Below the pieces are notes generated by a model. The model did not search any database. It saw only the letters and a program-made list of their open reading frames with translations, and had not been told where the DNA came from. The position numbers and the translations under genes are program-made. A stretch of DNA of 64,000 bases from Apostichopus japonicus (lineage: Eukaryota; Echinodermata; Holothuroidea; Aspidochirotida; Stichopodidae), in contig NC_092582.1 of the NCBI RefSeq assembly GCF_037975245.1, positions 3,101,001 through 3,165,000 of the forward strand. The letters are read 5' to 3'. This document shows positions 12,948-26,900 of this stretch, in pieces. How positions within the stretch are numbered: the first letter of the stretch is position 1; each line of letters starts with the position of its first letter.

Positions 12948-14106
12948 AGGGTAAACATTCCCATTACTTGTGAGACAGTACTTCGATTCCTGAGAAGATA
13001 TTCCTTGTGCAGTTCTCTCAGATTTTACAATGCTTAGCAGCTACCAGCAATTCATCCACTCTTCAGTAGCCAGAATTATTTTGCAAATTCTTCAAAAATC
13101 AATCACAATTATAACCTTGACCGTGCATGATCGTTACATACATACATGTATATCAAGAGAAATACATATATGGTCACATCAGAAAGCCTGTGAGCTGGGA
13201 ACAAGCTTCTTTAAAAAAAAATGGCCACTGGTTCTGGAGACATTAATTTCATCCCTGGCTGTTTGGTTTCACACTGTGAAACTTTAAGCATTTTTGTAAG
13301 CATGCTTAAAGTTGCAGAATGGGCAATACTGTTCACCTGTCAGTGCTGTTAGAAAAATACACACAACTCAGGCTTAATGGTGTAAGAAAAGGAAATAATT
13401 CCATTTACCATTGTAACACATACTTCTAGGATAGGATAAATAAAAAAGTGGGAAAATGAAAAAACCAACTGACCTGGTTATATGCATTACTGACAATGAC
13501 ATTGGACACAACTCATTTCAAAACTAACAAAACCAAAGTCATATTTGCTGAATAGCATACATACAGTAGCTTTATAATTCAGACTGGCCAAGATCTACTT
13601 AAAGTCAGTAAATCTGTCAGTGTTAAGAAGTGTATGAAATAAGTTAAGCTAAATAGTTTGCCAATTACAAAATATAAATTTGAAAAAGGCCAGCTTTTTG
13701 AAGGGTTTTTCTGAGTGACAACCATAAATATCTGTGAAGTTTACCAATCAAGTAAATGGTACCTGTGCTTTGGGAAAGGCATTCCCTAAACCCAATTCCT
13801 TATAATATTTGCCTTGATCTTAGCAATAGTAAGGGTGGGCTCTTATCACTATATTGTGAAGCCTAACTTAAAGGCCTTTGGCTAGGCCATTCCTAGTATC
13901 GGGGTCGTTTTGTTATGGTTTAGGCCTCAGTCAAGTTAGGTTAGGCCTCATATTGTAGTATTAGACTTCAATCAAAACACCTCAAGTTTTGCAAAACGAT
14001 TACAATTGAAAATCCCAATTGGTATTGTGTAAACGTCCAAGTCATAAATAATCTGCATCTAGAACAAAAGGCTGACGTTATGATAACGGCAGACAATGAT
14101 ACATAC
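12948..14106. other. Gene-poor stretch
   Basis: Probable intron of the minus-strand gene that begins at 14209. No exon is recognised. Short taggcct repeats lie near 13880-13950. Confidence 0.35.
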
Positions 14107-14209
14107 CCCCAATAATATCCCCAGCCTCAGGGCCGTTGGTTTGGTTTACGTAAGGATCCGCCATCAGTTCGACCTCCTCTTGCACCTCTGGAGTGACTCG
14201 GTTTGACAT
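14107..14209 (-). CDS. Probable first coding exon of an unrecognised gene
   Basis: The minus-strand ATG at 14209 opens a 34-codon frame beginning MSNRVTPEVQEEVELMADPY and ending in phase 1 at a gtatgt donor (rc of 14101-14106). The composition is acidic and protein-like, with no signal peptide or membrane segment. Downstream exons should lie at lower coordinates; the phase-compatible candidate at 1778-1851 is one possibility. The upstream flank (14300-14500) contains a CRE-like tgacgtaa. I do not recognise the protein. Confidence 0.45.
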
Positions 14210-14453
14210 AGGCTACCTTCTAATTAAGACACCACAGCATGAAGTGAAAAAGGAATTCAGTTGAACAGCTAGCTTTCCGCGAATGTAAGAGCACTGAGCC
14301 TGAAATTTATCATGTCATCCCGGTTATTAATTTTGAACCACGAGATGCACGGTACAAACAGCTTATTACACTAGCTAGCTATAACGTTCGTAATGTAGTA
14401 TGTTTGCGCTGTACACTTGTACGGCACTAATGAAGAAAAGCCATTTACGTCAA

Positions 14454-14461
14454 TGACGTAA
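14454..14461. promoter_or_regulatory. CRE/ATF-like motif upstream of the minus-strand first exon
   Basis: tgacgtaa lies about 245 bases upstream of the candidate ATG. This is a plausible promoter element by motif only. Confidence 0.2.
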
Positions 14462-14969
14462 TGTGTTTTTAGACATAACGAAAGGGTGAGAAAATTGAGA
14501 AAACCTTCGCTTTTGCCTTTACAGTATCATTGGAATATCAGCCATAAAGCTTCCCATTCGATATGATGTATGCAAGAAATCCACAATATATGATTTGACG
14601 AAGAAAGAAATAATATATGATAACTATGGTAAACGGAAAATGCCTGACTTCAAAGGGCCAACTCGTTAACGTTGTTTACCACTCTACCTACGTACAGTGT
14701 CGCACGCAGCAATTAAGATCAAAAGTAAACCTTTTAGTTGGTTACCGCGTCAATGCACCTAGGCAACGGTATACACATGTCAATGGTTATTTCGGTTTTA
14801 TTGGTAAAGGGTTATTTCCGGACTTTAATGTGGATGAAAAGGTATAGTAACGTAACGTTGTCACTGAATAACGGGGTGATAAAAAGACAACAATATTGGG
14901 GCTAGCAAGAGAAACTTCATTTGACAGCACGAACTACTTCGTGCACCGACCTTAATGCACGCTATTAGC

Positions 14970-15245
14970 TAGGAAAGTTTGTGATTACGTAATCGACCTG
15001 CCACGGACCTCGGGCTCTACAGTTAGCCTGCATAGCCTCTTATAACACCATTAGGCTCTTTGTGTAAACACTGTGGAAATATCTCCCCTCAATAAGACCC
15101 TCATACAAAAAATATGTGGCAGGCGTTGTAGACTGATTGCTAAAAAGAGGTCATTTTACGACCAAGGCAGGTCGATTACGATATCTCTAGAAACTTTTCC
15201 ATGATAGCCTGCTATAGTTGGGGTCTATACAGCAGACTTTTAAGC
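14970..15245. mobile_element. MITE copy 2, inverted relative to 4574-4926
   Basis: Carries the same core TIR (gattacgtaatcgacctgcc at 14982-15001) and the same interior in reverse order (taggctctttgtgtaaac, aagaccctcatac, ggcaggcgttgtagac). The outer end reads catgatagcctgctatagtt, then ggggtctatacagcagac. Confidence 0.7.
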
Positions 15246-18200
15246 ACATTTATAATGCCACATTCTCAACCCGTTTCCGATACCCTTTCCGAAGTTTTTT
15301 TGTTGTTGACAAATTGTCCTTTGTTTGAAAAACACGGAGGTTTATCGCACAGTTCTTTTCCAGTCCAACCCCGTTCAAGTCCAATTTGAGTAGCTAGCCT
15401 ACTTTGTATCTCAAGTACCAATTAAGTCACCAATTAACATAATTGACAAATGGACATGATTGGGTTCAAATCCTTGCCGGATTATAAACATAGATAACTA
15501 ATATACTGAATTATCCCTGAAGATGCCGACGTCATTTAGTGAAGCAAACAATAACACATATACAGTTGCGTTAACCAGCGGGGGGGGGGGCAGTTATCGA
15601 ACAACCCCCCTTACCAATGTGTACCAGGGACCTGTATAGCAGCTCTTTGGCTGTAGGATAAACATGGGAGACCGCGGCAACTTCCACTCCAACTCCCTCC
15701 CGTGTTCTGTTTCCTACACCACTGAAAATGAAACAGACTTATTCGCCAATAACTTAACAGAAATGTGTTACAAACGAAATAACCTACAAATGCATTTAAC
15801 ATCTGCTCTCAAACAACGTCTGCATGCTCTCAAGTAATAGTGTTGCATCGGTCTGAGCATGGCGATATGTAAGTTGCAAAACATATCCTCGTGAAATGCA
15901 ATATGGTATTGTAAACTATGCAACCATTCCCAAGCCTTTGCCCGCAGCCTCCCGCCCCCCCCCCCCCATCTTCCGACCCCAACCTTATATGAAAAAGACT
16001 GGTTACCACGCTGCCACCGCATTATACGGTTACTAGGTGACCATCTTGCAACAAAAGATTTACAGCTCATCATCATTCGACATCATTTAACATCATTCGA
16101 CACTGTTTCCGGTTTGTGATATGTTGCCAGATAACTGTGACGTAATACCTGACGGTAACCGACGACGATCCTGAAATCGAGAAACTATAACTACTGTGTG
16201 TGCAAACTTACAACTGCCACTAGCCAGTGACCTGCACGGGATTTCAACAACAAAAAATGTGTGGGGATGGGAGGGGAGGAGGGAAAGGGGAGGGGGAGTG
16301 GTCCAAAAATGTTCCCCGAATCATTAAGCTTGGGGCTGAACTTTTGTGGTAGGGCCAGAAGCAAATGAAGAATTTGCCCTGAGGTCATTTTGACTCCTAT
16401 GTACGGAGCTTTGGAGGTCGTGTGCCCAGAAAAAAAAACGAAACATCAGATGGGAAATTGTGAGGCATAGTTCGATTATAATTTAAGTCTATAGAAGAAG
16501 CCCTAAACACAAGGTTGTACTAATAAATAATAATAAACTCCAAAAAAGCCGATGTCTGTGGGTCCTCCCCCAGAAAAACAGAGTACAGTAAATCAAATGG
16601 TTCATTCTGAGGCATATTTAGACTAATTTAGGTCTTGATAAGTAGCTCTAAACAGACAGTTGGGATAATAAAACGCAATAAATTCATAATTCTATTGGAG
16701 TTATCAGAAGCAAGTGAAGGTTTCTGTAATAGAATGAGAGCTCTTCTTGGATCATTGAAGCTGTCTCCTATGTGGGGGGGGGGGCGGCTGGGGTCCTAAC
16801 CTTAGACATTAGATGATGGGATGGGGGTGAAAAGGGTTCACCCAAAGTAGCGGTCCAATTCTTCCGCTGCTGTATGCATAAATCCGCCCAACTGAACCAT
16901 TCTCACCGACTGATTGTCGTCGATGGGGTATTTTCTCTACCTTCTCCCACCCCCCCCCCTCCCACTCCCCTAATTCGAATATGTGGGAATAAATGAGATT
17001 TTCGTTTTCACAACTTATAATGGGCCTGCTGCTGAACAAAATTAAGGAAACATGCAACTTTTTGTCGAGAAAACTGCACAAAGGATACATTTTGACAGAA
17101 AGTTTTAATGTAACTATGTGGTTGCCCCTAAAATGAAAAGCCCCATTCCAACCGCCCTCTTAGTTAGTTCTCTACCTCTCAAAAGCATTATGTCCTTGCA
17201 ATACACCCATTTATAGCCAGAACCATGATTACACTACTTGACAGGATTCAAGAATGTACCTATGTAGGAACCATGTGATCTGCTCTGAGGGAAAATCCCC
17301 AACTTTGATATCCATAAATTACTCAAAAGATTGGAATGCAATAGCCTTTCACCGATAGCAAAAAGATTCCTACCCTTAGAATAGGTTTAATCGACTTAAT
17401 GAATAAATTAAAAGCCTACACATTCCAACTCCAAGTCAAGACTGTGGAAATTCTGCTTTGAAGGCACATGGGACCTCCCTTCTTGTAGAATTAGTTTTTA
17501 TCTGAAACCATTATTTACAGCAGGTATAATACTTGTAACAACCAATGAACTAGACATAGCGATGATGAATTAGCCGTGAGGCTGTCTGCAGGGTTCCATG
17601 GAAGCACCTGAATTATTTCCTCACTTACACTCTTCGGAAAAAATAAGTGTAGGAATGCTGGCTGGGGATATGGCGGGGGGGGGGGGGTGTTGGTCGAATG
17701 ATTGAGATGGCACTCATGCAAATTTCCCACCCCTGATCCTAGGGTTAGAGAAAAGTAGAGACATTTTCATCATTACTGATTGTCTATATCCCTGAAAACA
17801 GATAAGAGATGAAACATAATAACAGATGATGCCGTAGAGTACAATACACCCTTCTTGAGATAATCTGATCTAATAATTGCATTCAATAATAAAATAGAGA
17901 ACAAAATAAAATATTCAAAATTCATCAAATTTTATTTCAGCTGCACTGATGCATTGTCCAGTAAATGTCACTGAAAAGGGAGCAACGTTAAGAAACGTTT
18001 GAGTCATTAAATGTAAAAAATGTGAAGAAACATTAATATATCATCCATTATCTGGTATAAGTAGGTCATCTGTTAGGAAAGTATGGTTCAATTCAGTTTC
18101 CATTGGCAACAACTTACATGAAAAACAATAGTTTCAAACTTGACCTAACCAATGACGAAAGATATTCAATGGCTATATTCATCCCCTTAAATTGAAAGGA

Positions 18201-18587
18201 TAGTTGATTGTAGGATAGTTGATATTTTCATCTCACTTATGCACATTACATCATCTATGTGGTATAATCGTGGTACAACACCCCGCATTATCCAACATGC
18301 ATACAATGATTATAAGACCTTATACAATCTAAACTTTCAAAGCAAGCTTCATATTAATTACAAAACTGAGTTGTTCCTTTTCTTAAACTAATTTGAACAT
18401 GCCAAACACCACAAGCAGTAAAGAAACAAATAAACAAGTGACTTGTTGAAATTACTCCCTTCCCAACTGTTTACCTTCGTTTCCCTTTTTTATAGTTTCT
18501 ATGGTTCTATTTAACAAAGAAAACCCTCCAAAAAAATTGGATATGTAAAAAAGTGAGCTATATCAATGTGGCATAGGAGTGTTAGCC
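15246..18587. other. Repeat-rich stretch without a supported gene
   Basis: Several mononucleotide G or C runs (15580, 15955, 16770, 16950, 17680) lie in GC-richer patches that look like old transposon copies. 16300-16760 has loosely repeated phrases (ctgaggca, ttgataagtagctctaaaca versus atagaagaagccctaaaca). No coding signal is convincing. Confidence 0.4.
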
Positions 18588-18850
18588 AGGAGTGTTAGCT
18601 CAGTGGTTAGCGCCGGTGCCTTTCAATCATAAGGTCCCGAGTTTGAGTCACTCCAAGATTAATGTATGTCGTCCAGTTACAGAGTTGTTGACAATTCATA
18701 ATCATAGATGTTAAATATGAATCTAAGAGACTGACTTCAGTCAGCTTGCGGCTTTTATAAGCCAATGATGGCTTCTTCGCAGGTTCCTGCTTGCAGGAGG
18801 ATCTAAAATACATACATACATACATACATACATACATACATACATACATA
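18588..18850 (+). mobile_element. tRNA-derived SINE, family 1, full copy
   Basis: The head is tRNA-like: A box ttagctcagtggttag and B box ggtcccgagtttgagtc. The body ends in a short perfect hairpin (tcctgc-tt-gcagga) followed by ggatctaaaa and a (cata)n tail. Partial copies with the same 3' end lie at 12868 (+) and 27504 (-). Confidence 0.85.
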
Positions 18851-19364
18851 GGCAGACTTTCAAATAACATTCAAATAACATAATGGAATTATTTCTGTTT
18901 AAATCATTCAATCAATAATGACTATAAAATCGAGAATTTATATAATTTTTTTGCAAAAAGGTAATACATATTCTTGCAAAAGAAATCCTTCAAAAATTTG
19001 TAAACAAAAGCGACTATTCTTTAAGTTCAAAGAGGAGATTGACCTCTTCATAAAACTCTGCAATTACTTCCTAGACAAAAAGCATCTTTTTAATTTCAGC
19101 AGCAAACCTGAAATACTTCCGGGTCATAAGTCAAATTTCAAAGATCTTTACATTTTTAGAAAAAAAAAAATGAAAACTTTGACAAGGAATTCAAAATGGA
19201 ATTTTTTTTTAAGATATTTATCCTTGAAAGTGAATAACATTTATAACTTTATTTACACGATTACAACAAGATTTCGGCATGTCAAATCTTCAGAAACCAG
19301 AATACGATGAACTAGTAGCATCATCAATAATCTTAAAGTAATAACTAACATAAATTAGAACCAT
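18851..19364. other. AT-rich stretch
   Basis: A 130-codon plus-strand ORF (18918-19310) is Lys/Phe/Asn-rich, as expected for open AT-rich DNA. There is no recognisable domain and it is not called as a gene. Confidence 0.4.
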
Positions 19365-19945
19365 TTTGATGTCCCCACAAAGTACTCATAACCCTGTGGC
19401 CTTATGGCACAAAAGTTATAAAATCTAGATTCTTTGTCTCAGCAAAGCGCTCATAAGTCAGTGAGCTTACAACACAAATCTTTTATAATCTATACCAATA
19501 TTTTTTTGTCTCCACATAGTATTCACAAGACACAAAGCTTACATAATGTAGAATATTTTGATGTCCCCGCAAAGTACTCATAACCCTGTGGCCTTACGGT
19601 ACAAAAGTTATAAAATCTAGATTCTTTGTCTCAGCAAAGCGCTCATAACTCAGTGAGCTTACAACACAAATCTTTTATAATCTATACCAATATTTTTTTG
19701 TCTCCACATAGTATTCACAAGACACAAAGCTTACATAATGTAGAATATTTTGTGTCCCCGCAAAGTACTCATAACCCTGTGGCCTTACGGTACAAAAGTT
19801 ATAAAATCAAGAAGATTCTTTGTCTCAGCAAAGTGCTCATAGCTCAGTGAGCTTACGACCCCAAACTTTTATAATCCATACCAATTTTGTTTTTGTCTCC
19901 GCAAAGTACTCACAAGACACAAAGTTTACATAATTTAGAATATTT
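19365..19945. repeat. 190-bp tandem repeat, 3 units
   Basis: The block ccccgcaaagtactcataac, then cctgtggcctta, then tttgtctcagcaaagcgctc recurs at about 19375, 19563 and 19756. Each unit shows an internal half-unit similarity (caaagtactcataacc versus caaagcgctcataac). Confidence 0.9.
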
Positions 19946-20838
19946 ACGTGTTGAGCACAAACTCAAGAATGTACTCCGAAGTCTAATATCTTAGAAATGA
20001 TTGCTGTTATTCAGCCTGGCTTCAGCCGTTGACTGTTGTTTGGTCTACATTATTAACATATCGCTCAGTGACGTGAATATGTTAAACACACAAATTTGGC
20101 AGAGCTGAGGACATTTAAAGAAAACACTTATCTGCTCAAACAAGTTTTCACTTAACTGAAAGTATGAAAAAAAAAATCATCATAAGAAAAGCAAAAGTTT
20201 CATACTTGTAAAAGCAAAGTAAGATAAGTGAATGTCAACCATTTTCACCCTCTTTTGCTATAATAATGTAAATCATTTTCGTCATATTACTTGTCACTTT
20301 GATGTTCAATGCATATATGTCTAAGTAGTCACATACATGAACCTCTCATAGAATGTTCACTTCCAAGCAGTTTCCAGTCTGCAAAAGTGTTTGTGAAAAG
20401 TAATCACATTCATGAAAAGAACACCCCACTAGAGTTAAAGAAACTGAAATATGAATATGAGCTGACATTTGACTATCACCGATACCACCTATGGGCCGAA
20501 CATTAAATGTCAAATCGGAAATCGTATTTGACAAGTGATAGTAATAAAAAGGAAGTCTCTCTCTCTCCCTACTTCTGTTAGAATATTACTGTTGGAATTT
20601 ACCACGACTCGTCTACTCTGCGAGAAACGACCGAGGCGAAACAGACACAGTAGACCGTTGAAAGATACTTCAGTCGATACTTTAGTGCAAGGCTCAGCTG
20701 AGGTTAGAAATAACAATGAGAGGCACTACTGGTGTGTGACATGTCACACAGTACATGTGACAGGATGAAACACGTCTCAAAGAAAAGTCAACATGTGACG
20801 AGATGAAACACGGCTCAGCTGTAGCAGGGTGTAGCTGT
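19946..20838. other. 3' flank of UTP6
   Basis: Downstream of the UTP6 stop on the minus strand. No clear poly(A) signal was picked out by eye and no other gene is supported. Confidence 0.4.
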
Positions 20839-20996
20839 CTACAACGATAGCTGTAGCAGGGTGTAGCCGCTGATAAATTCTTCTACGTGGATGCCTTCCA
20901 AGGCTGCCTTTGCCCGCCAGTGGAGCTGTTTGACATTCTGTAAACTAGAGAGTTGTTTGAGACTGGACTCCATATTGATGTATTCCAACCATAGAT
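20839..20996 (-). CDS. UTP6: UTP6 last coding exon
   Basis: The acceptor ttctacag precedes G|AT CTA TGG, giving DLWLEYINMES and later LHWRAKAALEGIHVEEF, with TAG at 20841-20839. It aligns with the DLWMDYMKEE...YWRAM end of human UTP6. The C-terminal tail is shorter and divergent. Confidence 0.85.
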
Positions 20997-23900
20997 CTGT
21001 AGAATAAGCCCATAAAGTAATTTATTTTTCATTTCAACTCATTAAAATGAGGGATGTTCTCTCTCATATGTCACAAGAGAACACTCATTGTAATGTTATT
21101 CATGGATTCGGTTTGTTGTTAATCTAAACAAACGGGTCTACACAGACTGTTTAGAAGAGTGCAACAGGGGAATCAACAGCTGAAGGCTCACATCTTGGTT
21201 AAAATGTTCTTGAAAGATCTATGCATAATCACTTCAAATCAAAATGTTCTACGAATTAAAAGCACAGGGGGGAAATATGCGATACACTGAGACACAACAG
21301 ATGAATATCTCTTAAAATGTGATAGATATATGGAGGTATGTCGATCTGGTGTCCTTTAATCGTTTTAAGGCGCATAATCTTAGCTGAAAATTATAATATT
21401 TACTTCATTTTAGTATCTTAAAAAGAATAGCAGGGAAATTCTTGAATGTTTAATTTTGACTTTATATTAACACTGCCAGGGTTTATATGATGTTAATTTT
21501 CATTGTATTGCTTAACTTGCAACATGTTATACTGTACTTTACCTGGCTGGTTACTACAGGCTAACACAGGCTAACAAAAATACATGTTGTACTGTGCTAT
21601 ACCTGGCTGGTTACTACAGGCTAACCAAAATACATGTTATACTGTACTATACCAGGCTGGTTACAACAAGTTAACCAAAATACATGTTATACTGTACTAT
21701 ACCAGGCTGGTTACAACAATCTAACACAGGCTAACAAAAATACATGTTATAACCTGGCTGGTTACTACAGGCTAACCAAAATACATGTTATACTGTACTA
21801 TACCAGGCTGGTTACAACAATCTAACACAGGCTAACAAAAATACATGTTATAACCTGGCTGGTTACTACAGGCTAACCAAAATACATGTTATACTGTACT
21901 ATACCTGGCTGGTTACAACAGGCTAACATAGGCTAACAAAAATATGTGCTATATAATACAATACCTGGCTGGTTACTACTGGCTAACACAGGCTAACCAA
22001 ATACATTTTATATTGTACTTAACTGGACGGTTACAACAGGCTAATAAAAAAAAATGTTATATTGTACTATACCTGGCTGGTTACGACAGGCTAACAAATA
22101 TATATGTTATACTGTACTATATATACCTGGCCGGTTACAACAGGCTAACTAAAATACATATTATATTGTACTGTACCTGGCCGGTAATAATAGGCTAACC
22201 AACATACATGTTATATTGTACTATACCTGGCTGGTTACGGCAGGCTAACAAATATGCGTGTTATACTGTACTATATATACTTGGCCGGTTACAACAGGCT
22301 AACCAAAATACATGTTTTATTGTACTATACCTGACTGGTTACAACAGGCTATTCACAGGTTAACCAAAATACATATTTTATTGTACTACACCTGGGTGGT
22401 TACAACAGGCTAACCATAATACATATTATATTGTACTATACCTGGCTGGTTACTTCCATACTCTCTAAGAGCATCTTCATAAGCCTCACGTAGCTTGGAG
22501 GTGTTTGCTTCAGGCTGTAGAAAGTAGGAGAAAAACACACATTACTATTAATCTTCCTTGTGTAATATGATGTCTGTTAATTGTCTAGTTTTGGCACAAA
22601 CCAAAGTTTTCTTGTAATATCAAGAATAAAATGCACATATATACATCGATGCTTTCTGAAGTTGTACTACACATCAAGCGTAACATGTTTTTAAGTTTTT
22701 GTATTTTCCTGGATCAATGAATCAGACATTGGCAGCTGGCTTCTTAATACTCCTTTCTTGGCATTGAACCCATGTTGTGATTACCCCAGGCTAGTTGTGA
22801 CCCAAGGCTTAAAACCTTACAACAAATACTCCCTGGTGATTGGTTTATTTAGCTGGACAGTCACTGAACTACATGCAATTAATTGCACATGGACTAAAAG
22901 TTAGTAAACAACAACAACACACATCCATCAAAAAATTGGGAAACGATTCACAATGAAGCAGGGAGGAAATTAACGGTCAGGTTCTATCGGAAACCTTGTT
23001 TACCAATCACTTGTTTTATGTTGTTTTTACCCTAGCTCCTGATTGACTTTAAAAGCTTCACGGCTGTGATTGGGAAGCATGGAGCTAAGCTACTCTGTTG
23101 CATACAACTCCATCAGTGTATTGAATATGAAGACAATCTGTGTGCCATAATCTAAATACACTTACAAACTGAATACATGTGGCATGCATGGAAGTAAAAT
23201 ACGGTTATAAATTTATTGAAAAGTAAAAATCCGCTGGTTTTAATAACTAACTAGATGAATCGGGTAAGTTACTGACGTTAATTCTTCATAGAGCATTCAA
23301 AAATGAGACTCTGTGAGTAAATACTTCAAATAAAATCAAAACAACTTGAACAATAAAGTAACAGGCAAACAAAAACAGGAAGTTGACCTTTAAAGAATAG
23401 TCTAGGTCAAAGGTTATTTTTTGATATGTTAAAGAGGAACATTATCTTAGCATTCTAGTGAAATTTGCATTCAATTCCTATGTACCGTTTTTGAGATATT
23501 GACAGTTGAAGTTGCCTACTTTCGTACCAAAAGTGAACTTGGAGCAAACAGGTTTGTCCTAATACTGTTGCACACTGATAAATGATGTATTGTTTTCCTT
23601 TATTATAATTTACGTCTAATTTTATATTCCACAATTGGATGCAGCCATAATGTGAATGTACCATAGGTATTGGTATTTTATTAACTTCACATCCCCTTTA
23701 GACAAACTAGTAACCCTATCCAATCCAAGGTCAAATCAATAGACTGAAAAATAAAGAAAAACAGAACATCTTTTAATCATGTCTGCTGGGTTTTGAACTT
23801 GACCACAACACAAAGTGTTAATATTTTACCTGGGTCCTCTCCAAAAATATTTTCCTCTTGAAAAATTCAACAGAGACCGGCTTATCGACCTTCAATCTGA

Positions 23901-26900
23901 GGAGGAAATTAAGTAGAGTTAGTAAAATATATATAAAACAAACAGAGAGGAATTCAAATATATTAGTATCAATTCAATAAGTTTTCAAGTGTTCTACAGT
24001 TTTTCTGCTTTAAGCAATGATCTAGATTTGAGACATACAAATTATTTCTCTGCACAGAATAGTTTTTTTTTAAAGCTTTGAGAATAATTTTCTTCTTTCG
24101 TGTGCCAGATGGTTATGTTAAGTTATGTTAGCCTAGACATCAACTGAGTAAATAAAAAATGCGATTTTGTTTTTTTAAGGGGGGGGGAGATGGCTTTAGA
24201 AAGGGGAAACACTCTTTCTCTCTTCAAAAGAGGATTCTTTGTTTCATATTATTCTCATTGGACTGAGTTGATACCAGACTTAATAGCATGAATAGACCAG
24301 CAATGGTATGAGTACAAGTAGACTTCCCCTTGGTGTGAGTTCCAGTACAAGGCTTTAAGACGAGCACTAGTTCTTTATTTTACACTAGTTCCTAAACTAA
24401 CATTCAAAATCTCCAGAGTACAAGTACAAATCCAAGAGGCTGACAGAGGCTGAGGAGGACAGGTAACTATGACAACGCGGACAGGTAACTCTGACAACGA
24501 GGACAGGTAATTCTGCTGGAGTATAAACTCACTATTTTGTTGATATGTGTTAAATATCTGTCAAATGTGACACAAATCGATCTCATTTATGCCTCAAAAA
24601 GGCCAAAAACTCCTCCATAAATCCCATACCCAAAACACATTATAACAGACACATGTAGGAGTGGGAACTTAATCATAACTCCCTTCAGCCCATCCACATC
24701 CCCCATCCACATCCCCCACCCCCACTCCCAACCAGCACTTTCTTCCACAATGTAAAGACAAACTGATTCTAGATCTGCGACATTTCACACTTTTGACTTG
24801 ATTTACAGCCTTACCAAATAGCCAATAATCACAAGTCATAATCAAACTGCTGCACTTACTTTCTATAAACCTTTCTCATTTTCTTTAGGCCTCTGTTGAT
24901 AGCAACAAATTCTAAATAACACTCCTTGAATGGGATGGCCACATTACGATGTTCCTTACAGGCAGCCTGTAACAGTGAGAGATAGAGAGAGACAGAGGTT
25001 GAAACAATTAACAAAACAATTAACAAAGCAAACGCAATTTTTTTACTTTTAATTTTTTTACTAACAGCCAGGCTGCAAAGGCTATAGTCTGTTGTGCTGT
25101 CCAGCTTAACACAATGGGTACTTCAAGTCTGGATAGAAACTTTCTATTGCTTGATATTGATTCCTCCTTGATGCTGATTCAGCTGTGGGCCAGTGCTGTG
25201 GCCGGGTGGATAAAGGCGGTGGCATTGAAGCAATGAGGCACAGCAATCGGGAGGCTCTGGGTTCGATACCCGGCCGGGGCATAGTAAAGGTGGGTTTGAC
25301 ATCCAAGAGCATTCTACAGTTTTCCCATCTGAAATGACTTGTTAACTTGAAAAGATTCCAAATTTGAGTCTAAATGTTGAATTGGAAGCCACCCTTGCGG
25401 GCTTCTCCCACATTTGTGGTCGCTTAAGCGTTAATATTATTGTTATTGTTTATCTATTCCGTAACTTAGTCTGCCATTTTAAAATCATCCATGTTTCTTT
25501 TGCTCTTGTACTGCCTTCAAGAACTGCTCGAAGCAAATAAATCTACTATGGTGCTGATGAGACTGTGCACCCTGCAACAGTAATTAGTTTGATGAGAACA
25601 GACAAGGTACAATCACTGTTTTACTTGGATGAAAATCTAGTCATCATTTACCATTTATGTAGTAATCTGTACTGTTCTCTTCTTGTTGTATTCATAGTAT
25701 CTTTATATTGCACATATTACTGGTGTACTACCCTGCTTGGGGTCAGGAGGTCAAACAGCGTCTCCAAATATGGCGTATGTTTGAACAGGCTATTACCGAA
25801 ATAAATCCCAACTTCACCTCTAAAATGAGCCGTCATTGTTATCTTTTCCGTTATAACAATTTATTAATAATCCAGTCTTTTTTTATTTATTTTTTTAAAT
25901 AAAAATGTAATGTTTACCTCGAATATGACTTCCACTCTATCCCTATCGTAAAGTAAGCACCAGTCAAGCCCGACGTTCCATATGCTAAGAGCGTGCTGTA
26001 AAATGAAAGACTGGTAATTTATTCCTCTCTCACTCGAATTTGGAAAATAATTTTATATTGGTACATGTAAGTAGTGGGATATTACCTCCACGAACATTCT
26101 AACAGCTTAAAGTGGTTAGTAACAATAAAGTTGCGAGTAACAATCATTTTAGTGTGCAAAAAAAAAAATTGAAAATATGCCCAACACTGCATTGATAACA
26201 GATGGGTGCTGTTCATGTTTTGGCTGTTTACTCTTGCTCTAAAGATTAGCTGCATGATAACCTTAAAAATTCATTAAAAAATTCTACTTACACAAAAATT
26301 TGAAGCTTACTGAATCAAATCTAATCTTAAAACCAATAGCTGTATGTTTCAATGTGTTATTGAATACCTTGATGGCAATCATCAAAGAAATATCACAATA
26401 TACCCGCAAAAATTGAGAAATGATTTTTACTACATTATCTTTCATTTTTTCCTCTCGTATTGTTATTTTTGTATCCTTTTGGTGCTTTTTTCTTTTACTA
26501 TCTTTGCAAAAGGAATGTGTGTGTGAGACAAACTCAGAGGTATTGCTTTCATGGCAAAATGTTTATGCAATATAGGCAAATTACTACACAAAATTCAAAC
26601 TTGTATAGGAGTCTTTGTACACAGGGGCAGCAGCCCTGCAGAATTCAAAGCCTTCAATACGGGTACACAAAATATGAACACTTGAAGGTCTACGTACACC
26701 CAATGAACAACATTTTCCTACTTAATCTAATAGGCATTAGCAATCATGGAAATCGCTGCAACTCCCATTAAATTCCATCAAAGATTGACTATTTTACAAG
26801 TGTTTTACTCAATTCTAGTTTTATTTATGAATAAACATTAGCTAATTATGCACATTGATGATGTACTGGGACTGACTGCCTAATTTTCTGTTGTGTTTTC

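Noticed and set aside
18918-19310. 130-codon plus-strand ORF
   Set aside because: Lys/Phe/Asn-rich composition typical of AT-rich noncoding DNA; no domain seen.
25192-25290. A tRNA gene with long variable arm
   Set aside because: The A and B boxes are good, but the sequence continues into a SINE body and tail, and the acceptor arm is not clearly paired.
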